This document shows, piece by piece, positions 59,265 to 64,000 of a stretch of 64,000 nucleotides of DNA. The stretch covers positions 186,001 to 250,000 of the forward strand of contig NZ_JAHXYW010000004.1 in the NCBI RefSeq assembly GCF_019969725.1, written 5' to 3'. The notes beneath the pieces were generated by a model. The model did no database searches, was not told where the DNA came from, and saw nothing but the letters and a program-made list of their open reading frames with translations. The DNA is from Neobacillus bataviensis. GTDB lineage: Bacteria > Bacillota > Bacilli > Bacillales_B > DSM-18226. How positions within the stretch are numbered: position 1 is the first letter of the stretch; each line of letters begins with the position of its first letter. Made by a program: the position numbers and the translations under genes.

Positions 59265-59361
59265 ATAGCGTAACTCACAGTAAGGGAATTTGGGACGGTT
59301 TTGTCCGAAAGAAACGGATCGGGTCGAACTCGTGATGTCATTTTCTGTGAACGCTATTTTT
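59265..59361 (+). ncRNA. Structured leader RNA with terminator upstream of trmR
   Basis: ATAGCGT (59265-59271) pairs with ACGCTAT (59351-59357), and TCACAG (59275-59280) pairs with CTGTGA (59345-59350), giving a 13-pair closing stem with a 3-base bulge. Six T follow. Inside are smaller hairpins, GGAC/GTCC (59293-59306) or the competing TCCG/CGGA (59304-59318), and CGGGT/ACTCG (59319-59331). A promoter precedes it. It looks like a riboswitch-type leader or a small RNA; I could not match it to a named family. Confidence 0.6.
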
Positions 59362-59431
59362 TCATGTCTAAAGACCATTAAATTGGCAAAAATGCTTTTA
59401 AGGCATTTTAAAGGATTGAGGTGACGGCAGC

Positions 59432-60091
59432 TTGTTAAATGAAAAGCTGCATTTTTATATTGAAGAATTGATTCCGGGGCGAAATCCTTTGTTTTCGGAA
59501 ATGGAAAACTACGCTCAGGTGCATAAAGTCCCGATTATGGAAATTGCCGGAATCGAAGCGCTGCTTCAATTACTGCGCATCCAAAATTCAAAAAAGATTC
59601 TTGAAGTAGGGACGGCAATTGGCTATTCGGCCTTAAGAATGGCAAATGCTCTTCCTAAAGCTCAAATTGTTACGATTGAACGGGATGAGGAACGAATTCA
59701 AGCAGCTAAAGAGTTCATCAAACGATCTGAGCATGCCCAGCAAATTATCCTGGTTGAAGGTGATGCATTAGAGGTGGAGGAGGGAGTCAGCAAGTTTGCT
59801 CCTTACGATACCATTTTCATTGATGCCGCTAAAGGCCAATATAAAAAGTTTTTTGAAATCTATTCAAAATATCTTTCCGATGACGGAATGATTATTACTG
59901 ATAATGTATTGTTTAAAGGATTAGTGGCGGAGTCTGAGATAGAATCTAAAAGAATCCGAAATTTAGTAAAGAAAATTGATGACTTTAACCACTGGTTAAT
60001 GGACCATCCAGATTATGATTCGGTTATTCTTCCTGTAGGGGATGGAGTCGCAATTAGTAAAAGAAGAGGTGAGAGTTATGAAAAAGCCTGA
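59432..60091 (+). CDS. trmR: tRNA 5-hydroxyuridine methyltransferase TrmR
   Basis: TrmR (YrrM) methylates 5-hydroxyuridine 34 to 5-methoxyuridine in B. subtilis tRNAs. The 219-residue class I methyltransferase has SAM motif ILEVGTAIGYSALRMA, acidic motif VTIERDEERI, and IFIDAAKGQYKKFFE. It resembles catechol O-methyltransferases, but the context with two U32 genes identifies TrmR. The start is TTG 59432 with GAGGTGA upstream. It overlaps trhP1 by 14 bases. Confidence 0.9.
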   Translation: MLNEKLHFYIEELIPGRNPLFSEMENYAQVHKVPIMEIAGIEALLQLLRIQNSKKILEVGTAIGYSALRMANALPKAQIVTIERDEERIQAAKEFIKRSEHAQQIILVEGDALEVEEGVSKFAPYDTIFIDAAKGQYKKFFEIYSKYLSDDGMIITDNVLFKGLVAESEIESKRIRNLVKKIDDFNHWLMDHPDYDSVILPVGDGVAISKRRGESYEKA

Positions 60092-61007
60092 ATTACTTGT
60101 AACACCAACATCTGTAAAGGATATTCTGCCATTAGCTGAGGCGGGAGCAGATGCTTTTGTTGTTGGAGAACAGCGATATGGGCTGCGTCTTGCAGGTGAA
60201 TTTAATCGGGAAGATGTTAAAAAAGCGATTGAATTGGCACATTCAAAAGGGAAAAAAGTGTATGTAGCGATGAATGCTATTTTTCATAATGATAAGATTG
60301 AAGAGCTTGGCGAGTATATCCAATTTGCGGCGGAGAATAAAGCAGATGCCATCATTTTTGGAGACCCGGCAGTTTTAATGGCAGCTAAAGAAGCAGCGCC
60401 AGAAATGAAACTTCATTGGAATACAGAAACGACAGGCACGAACTGGTATACATGCAACTACTGGGGGAGAAAGGGCGCAAAAAGAGCCGTGCTAGCCCGT
60501 GAAATCAATATGGATGCCATTGTTGAAATCAAGGAAAATGCCGAAGTGGAAATTGAAGTACAGGTACACGGCATGAGCTGTATGTTCCAATCCAAGCGTT
60601 CGCTGCTTGGGAATTATTATGAATACCAAGGCAAAGCAATGGAAATTGAAAACCGTAAAATGCAAAAAGATATGTTCCTGCATGATAAGGAACGTGGCAA
60701 TAAATATCCGATTTTTGAAGATGAAAACGGCACCCATATTATGAGCCCGAATGATATTTGTATTATCGATGAGCTTGGGGAAATGTTAGAAGCGGGTATT
60801 GATTCATTTAAAATCGACGGAATCTTAAAAAGTCCGGAATATATCATTACAGTCACCAAAGCCTACCGCGAGGCAATCGATTTATTTTTTGAAGATCCAG
60901 ATGCATATGAAGATAAAAAGGACGAGCTGTTAGTAGCAATCGAAGAAATTCAGCCAGAGAATCGTCCATTAGATACAGGATTCTATTTTAAAGAGACAGT
61001 TTACTAA
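60078..61007 (+). CDS. trhP1: U32 family protein TrhP1, tRNA hydroxylation
   Basis: TrhP1 (YrrN) and TrhP2 (YrrO) are needed to form 5-hydroxyuridine 34 in tRNA from a prephenate-derived pathway. The 309-residue U32 protein has PTSVKDILPLAEAGADAFVV near the start and the signature region VQVHGMSCMFQSKRSLLGNY with a conserved cysteine. Despite the peptidase family name, no proteolysis is required for this role. ATG 60078 overlaps trmR. It is separated from trhP2 by a dispersed repeat. Confidence 0.88.
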   Translation: MKKPELLVTPTSVKDILPLAEAGADAFVVGEQRYGLRLAGEFNREDVKKAIELAHSKGKKVYVAMNAIFHNDKIEELGEYIQFAAENKADAIIFGDPAVLMAAKEAAPEMKLHWNTETTGTNWYTCNYWGRKGAKRAVLAREINMDAIVEIKENAEVEIEVQVHGMSCMFQSKRSLLGNYYEYQGKAMEIENRKMQKDMFLHDKERGNKYPIFEDENGTHIMSPNDICIIDELGEMLEAGIDSFKIDGILKSPEYIITVTKAYREAIDLFFEDPDAYEDKKDELLVAIEEIQPENRPLDTGFYFKETVY

Positions 61008-61008
61008 A

Positions 61009-61109
61009 TAGAAAAGCGGAAGCGCCTTGGTCAGGGGCGACAGGCATAAGACGAGCCTTCTTGACGGATTAGCTTATGACCCCGAGCCCCTAGGCGCTGC
61101 AGCTAGATA
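61009..61109 (+). repeat. Dispersed palindromic repeat, copy 3 (inside the trhP operon)
   Basis: It starts TAGAAAAGCGGAAGCGCC and ends GGCGCTGCAGCTAGATA, 101 bases long. It shares AGGGGCGACAGGCATAA and TTATGACCCCGAGCCCC with copy 2 but lacks the extra hairpin. The first base is 2 after the trhP1 stop, so the element fills the trhP1-trhP2 gap and is probably part of their mRNA. Confidence 0.9.
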
Positions 61110-61129
61110 AATTAGGAGGAGTTTCAATC

Positions 61130-62401
61130 GTGAATACAGTTAAAGATAAGATTTCTGAAATTATCGATGGAAAGCGTGTCATTGTGAAGAAGCCGGAACT
61201 CCTTGCTCCAGCAGGAAATCTTGAAAAGTTGAAAATTGCCGTGCAGTATGGTGCGGATGCCGTATTTATTGGCGGACAGGAATACGGTCTGCGTTCCAAT
61301 GCGGATAACTTTACCTTTGAAGAAATGAAGGAAGGCGTGGAGTTCGCTAAAAAGTACGGTGCGAAAATTTATGTTACTACCAATATCTTTGCTCACAATG
61401 AAAATATCGATGGGTTAGAGGAGTATTTACAAGGTTTAAAAAAAGCTGGAGTTGCAGGAATCATTGTGGCCGACCCATTAATCATTGAAACATGCCGCCG
61501 TATTGCACCGGAGATTGAAGTGCATTTAAGTACGCAGCAATCCCTTTCAAACTGGAAGGCTGTCCAGTTCTGGAAGGAAGAAGGCTTGGAGCGTGTAGTA
61601 TTAGCTCGTGAAACTAGCGCGGAAGAGATTCGTGAAATGAAAGAAAAGGTGGATATCGAAATTGAAACCTTTATTCATGGTGCGATGTGTATTGCCTATT
61701 CAGGCCGTTGTACATTAAGTAACCATATGACCGCAAGAGATTCCAATCGTGGCGGCTGCTGCCAATCCTGCCGCTGGGATTATGACCTGTATCAGCTTGA
61801 AGGCGAAGGTAACGAGGTACCTCTTTATGCTGAAGGTGATGCTCCATTTGCGATGAGCCCGAAGGATCTTAATTTAATTCAGTCGATTCCGCAAATGATT
61901 GAGATAGGAATCGATAGTTTGAAAATTGAAGGCCGGATGAAATCGATTCATTATGTGGCAACCGTTGTCAGTGTTTATCGCAAGGTTATTGATGCTTACT
62001 GCGCAGATCCAGATAATTTTGTGATCAAACGTGAATGGTTAGAGGAACTCGATAAATGTGCTAATCGTGAAACGGCTCCAGCGTTTTTTGAAGGGGTTCC
62101 GGGGTATAAAGAGCAAATGTTTGGTAATCATAGCAAGAAGACAAAGTTTGAATTTGTTGGTCTTGTGTTAGATTATAATGAAGAGACACAGGTGGTAACC
62201 CTTCAACAGAGAAACCATTTCAGACCGGGTGATGAAGTGGAATTCTTCGGACCGGAAATTCAAAACTTTACTCATGTGATTGATAAAATTTGGGATGAAA
62301 AAGGTAATGAACTGGATGCGGCTAGACATCCTCTTCAGATTGTACAATTCAAATTGGACAAACCGGTGTACCCTAACAACATGATGCGAAAGGAGAACTA
62401 G
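61130..62401 (+). CDS. trhP2: U32 family protein TrhP2, tRNA hydroxylation
   Basis: The 423-residue U32 protein has an N-terminal barrel ([20 protein letters not shown]), the U32 signature [20 protein letters not shown] with cysteines, and the cysteine-rich [13 protein letters not shown] expected for an iron-sulfur cluster. It works with TrhP1 and TrmR in mo5U34 synthesis. The start is GTG 61130 after AGGAGG. It is followed by udk. Confidence 0.9.
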   Translation: MNTVKDKISEIIDGKRVIVKKPELLAPAGNLEKLKIAVQYGADAVFIGGQEYGLRSNADNFTFEEMKEGVEFAKKYGAKIYVTTNIFAHNENIDGLEEYLQGLKKAGVAGIIVADPLIIETCRRIAPEIEVHLSTQQSLSNWKAVQFWKEEGLERVVLARETSAEEIREMKEKVDIEIETFIHGAMCIAYSGRCTLSNHMTARDSNRGGCCQSCRWDYDLYQLEGEGNEVPLYAEGDAPFAMSPKDLNLIQSIPQMIEIGIDSLKIEGRMKSIHYVATVVSVYRKVIDAYCADPDNFVIKREWLEELDKCANRETAPAFFEGVPGYKEQMFGNHSKKTKFEFVGLVLDYNEETQVVTLQQRNHFRPGDEVEFFGPEIQNFTHVIDKIWDEKGNELDAARHPLQIVQFKLDKPVYPNNMMRKEN

Positions 62402-62405
62402 TATA

Positions 62406-63038
62406 ATGCGCAAGCCCGTTGTTATTGGTGTAACCGGTGGCTCCGGCTCCGGAAAGACCAGTGTTACCAAAGCGATTTATGAAAGCTTTAAGGGGCATTC
62501 AATTTTGATGCTTGAACAAGATTATTATTATAAGGATCAGAGTGAATTGCCATTTGAGGAACGGTTAAAGACAAACTATGACCACCCGCTCGCTTTCGAT
62601 AACGATTTATTAATAGCTCACATTGAAAAGCTAATACGCTTTGAACCGATTGAAAAGCCTGTTTATGATTATTCACAGCATACACGTTCAGAAAAAGTCA
62701 TTCATGTAGAACCAAAGGATGTCATCATTTTAGAGGGAATCCTGGTACTCGAAGATGAACGTCTCCGCAATTTAATGGACATTAAACTGTACGTGGATAC
62801 TGATGCAGATTTACGGATTATCCGAAGATTGCAGCGTGATATTCAAGAACGTGGGAGAACACTTGATTCTGTTATCGATCAATATGTGAATGTGGTTCGA
62901 CCAATGCATAATCAATTCATTGAACCGACCAAACGTTATGCGGATGTCATCATCCCTGAAGGCGGTCATAATCACGTGGCGATTGATTTAATGGTAACAA
63001 AAATTCAAACAATTCTTGAACAAAAGTCATTTTTATGA
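62406..63038 (+). CDS. udk: Uridine kinase
   Basis: Udk phosphorylates uridine and cytidine with GTP or ATP. The 210-residue protein has the P-loop [31 protein letters not shown], and the NYDHPLAFD motif of the family. It lies 4 bases after trhP2 and before greA. Confidence 0.96.
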   Translation: MRKPVVIGVTGGSGSGKTSVTKAIYESFKGHSILMLEQDYYYKDQSELPFEERLKTNYDHPLAFDNDLLIAHIEKLIRFEPIEKPVYDYSQHTRSEKVIHVEPKDVIILEGILVLEDERLRNLMDIKLYVDTDADLRIIRRLQRDIQERGRTLDSVIDQYVNVVRPMHNQFIEPTKRYADVIIPEGGHNHVAIDLMVTKIQTILEQKSFL

Positions 63039-63082
63039 AACAATAGCAAAAGAACTATCTATAAAATCCCAATTGGATAAAT

Positions 63083-63138
63083 GCGCGCCCTTTATTTTAC
63101 AAGGACGCGCTGAATGTATTATGCCGGTTGGCATAATA
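63083..63138 (+). repeat. Two hairpins between udk and greA
   Basis: GCGCGCCCTT pairs with AAGGACGCGC (one mismatch) and, 3' of it, TATTATGCC (63117-63125) pairs perfectly with GGCATAATA (63130-63138) around GGTT. Neither has a T run, so neither is a standard intrinsic terminator. Confidence 0.6.
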
Positions 63139-63200
63139 TCTACATACATTACATACACAATTCTAATGGGGGATTGTGAAGACTAGAAGGAGTGAGGATT

Positions 63201-63677
63201 TTGGCTACTGAGAAAGTATTTCCAATGACACAGGCAGGTAAGGACAAACTTGTACAAGAACTAGAATACTTAAAATCCGTTAAACGTAAAGAAGTGGTAG
63301 AAAGAATTAAAATCGCGCGCAGCTTCGGAGATTTATCTGAAAACTCTGAGTACGATTCCGCAAAAGAAGAGCAAGCTTTTGTTGAAGGCAGAATTACCAC
63401 TTTAGAGAATATGGTTCGCAACGCTAAGATTATCGAAGAAGGGGAACTTGCGAGCGACTCTGTAACTCTTGGCAGCTCCGTTACCTTTGTTGAACTTCCA
63501 GATGGAGAAGAAGAAACCTATACGATTGTCGGCAGTGCTGAAGCTGATCCGTTTGAAGGTAAAATTTCTAACGATTCACCAATCGCTAAAAGCCTTTTAG
63601 GTAAAAAGGTTGGAGATCAAGTATCTGTTCAAACGCCTGGCGGTGAAATGAGCGTCCGTATCGTTTCTATTAAATAA
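63201..63677 (+). CDS. greA: Transcription elongation factor GreA
   Basis: GreA rescues backtracked RNA polymerase by stimulating transcript cleavage. The 158-residue protein has an N-terminal coiled coil ([20 protein letters not shown] through about 75) with the acidic tip [12 protein letters not shown], and a C-terminal FKBP-like domain ([20 protein letters not shown]). The start is TTG 63201, 8 bases after AAGGAGTG; an in-frame GTG at 63192 falls inside that site. Confidence 0.95.
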   Translation: MATEKVFPMTQAGKDKLVQELEYLKSVKRKEVVERIKIARSFGDLSENSEYDSAKEEQAFVEGRITTLENMVRNAKIIEEGELASDSVTLGSSVTFVELPDGEEETYTIVGSAEADPFEGKISNDSPIAKSLLGKKVGDQVSVQTPGGEMSVRIVSIK

Positions 63678-63693
63678 TGTTTGAAATAAGAAA

Positions 63694-63725
63694 ACCTCGT
63701 CAAAACTTTTGACGAGGTGTTTTTT
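63694..63725 (+). terminator. Terminator after greA that overlaps the next gene's ribosome binding site
   Basis: ACCTCGTCAAAA (63694-63705) and TTTTGACGAGGT (63707-63718) form a perfect palindrome, followed by a T run to 63725. The 3' arm contains GAGGTG, the Shine-Dalgarno sequence used by the ATG at 63726. Confidence 0.85.
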
Positions 63726-64000
63726 ATGTGGAGAAAACGCACAATTGGCTGGCTTATCATAAGCTTAACCGGATTTGTTTTGCTTTTAGCTCGTTTAATG
63801 CAAATACAATTAGTTGAAACAGAAACTTTTTCAAAACATAACGTTAATTTACTTGAGGAAAGCGTAAAGCAGCGAACACAAGAATTAGTGATAGATAACG
63901 GCAGAGGTAATTTTCTTGATCGAAATGGAACAATGCTGACACATAAGAAGGTGTCGGTGCTTGTCCTATTTCCATTTTTAAAAAAGATGGACTGGGAGGC
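63726..64000 (+). CDS. pbpI: Class B penicillin-binding protein, N-terminal fragment (PbpI-like)
   Basis: Only the first 91 residues are in the window. The start is a short basic tail, one membrane segment (IGWLIISLTGFVLLLARLMQ), then RTQELVIDNGRGNFLDRNG, the conserved start of the PBP dimerisation domain. The transpeptidase domain lies beyond the window. The position after greA matches yrrR (pbpI), a sporulation-associated PBP in B. subtilis. The ribosome binding site GAGGTG is held in the terminator hairpin that precedes it. Confidence 0.75.
   Translation, partial: MWRKRTIGWLIISLTGFVLLLARLMQIQLVETETFSKHNVNLLEESVKQRTQELVIDNGRGNFLDRNGTMLTHKKVSVLVLFPFLKKMDWE

Noticed and set aside
59319..59332. 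GGGTCGAACTCG as part of a tRNA T arm
   Set aside because: No matching acceptor, D or anticodon arms could be found around it; it is one small hairpin of the trmR leader.

Overview
The window reads as core chromosome of an endospore-forming Bacillota species of the family Bacillaceae. The evidence is sporulation genes (spoIVFA, spoIVFB, spo0B, safA, bofC, spoVB), strong ribosome binding sites with many TTG and GTG starts, T-box leaders, intrinsic terminators, and gene order that largely follows the Bacillus subtilis minD to pbpI segment as I remember it. I cannot name the species. RNase G between spoIVFB and rplU and the lack of a glutamine-transport block near alaS separate it from B. subtilis itself. 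No tRNA, rRNA, CRISPR, phage or transposase gene was seen.

Layout. 1-4577: end of minD, the spoIVFA-spoIVFB pair (sigma-K activation), RNase G, then the L21 leader with rplU-prp-rpmA. 4736-8067: spo0B-obg and pheB-pheA, with a terminator-like hairpin between pheB and pheA. 8067-13422: the NAD unit, repressor NiaR and cysteine desulfurase NadS on the minus strand, diverging from nadB-nadC-nadA. 13469-17229: spore genes (three 21-base repeats, safA, a CotS-like kinase-fold gene, a CoxA-like lipoprotein). 17238-25062: bofC, ruvA-ruvB-queA-tgt-yajC, two membrane proteins and spoVB. 25202-33884: comN, secDF, a dispersed repeat, recJ-apt, relA-dtd. 33922-39466: a secreted SH3/amidase, a small YrzK-like protein, and T-box controlled hisS-aspS. 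39529-39731: a 6S RNA candidate.

40663-44302 is the one clearly accessory block. Between tcdA and rarA it holds a nine-unit 52-base tandem array, a NERD-domain nuclease-like gene on the minus strand, and an ABC transporter pair. 44304-54046 continues with rarA, cymR-iscS-mnmA, TPR protein, recD2, small proteins and an AI-2E family transporter. 53712-64000 has T-box controlled alaS, a second dispersed repeat, yrzL-ruvX-yrzB, mltG, an unexplained structured RNA before trmR, trhP1, a third dispersed repeat, trhP2, udk, greA and the start of a class B penicillin-binding protein.

How the genes fit together. SpoIVFA, SpoIVFB and BofC belong to one checkpoint, in which SpoIVFB cleaves pro-sigma-K under control of SpoIVFA and BofC. 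Spo0B and Obg act at sporulation entry. SafA and its neighbours build the spore surface. Translation dominates the rest: hisS, aspS, alaS, L21, L27 with its processing protease Prp, and wobble or anticodon-loop modification (queA, tgt, tcdA, mnmA with IscS, trmR with trhP1 and trhP2). The most useful leads are the 52-base array with the NERD gene, the structured RNA ahead of trmR, the pheB/pheA hairpin, the three dispersed repeats, and two genes whose ribosome binding site lies in the 3' arm of an upstream terminator.
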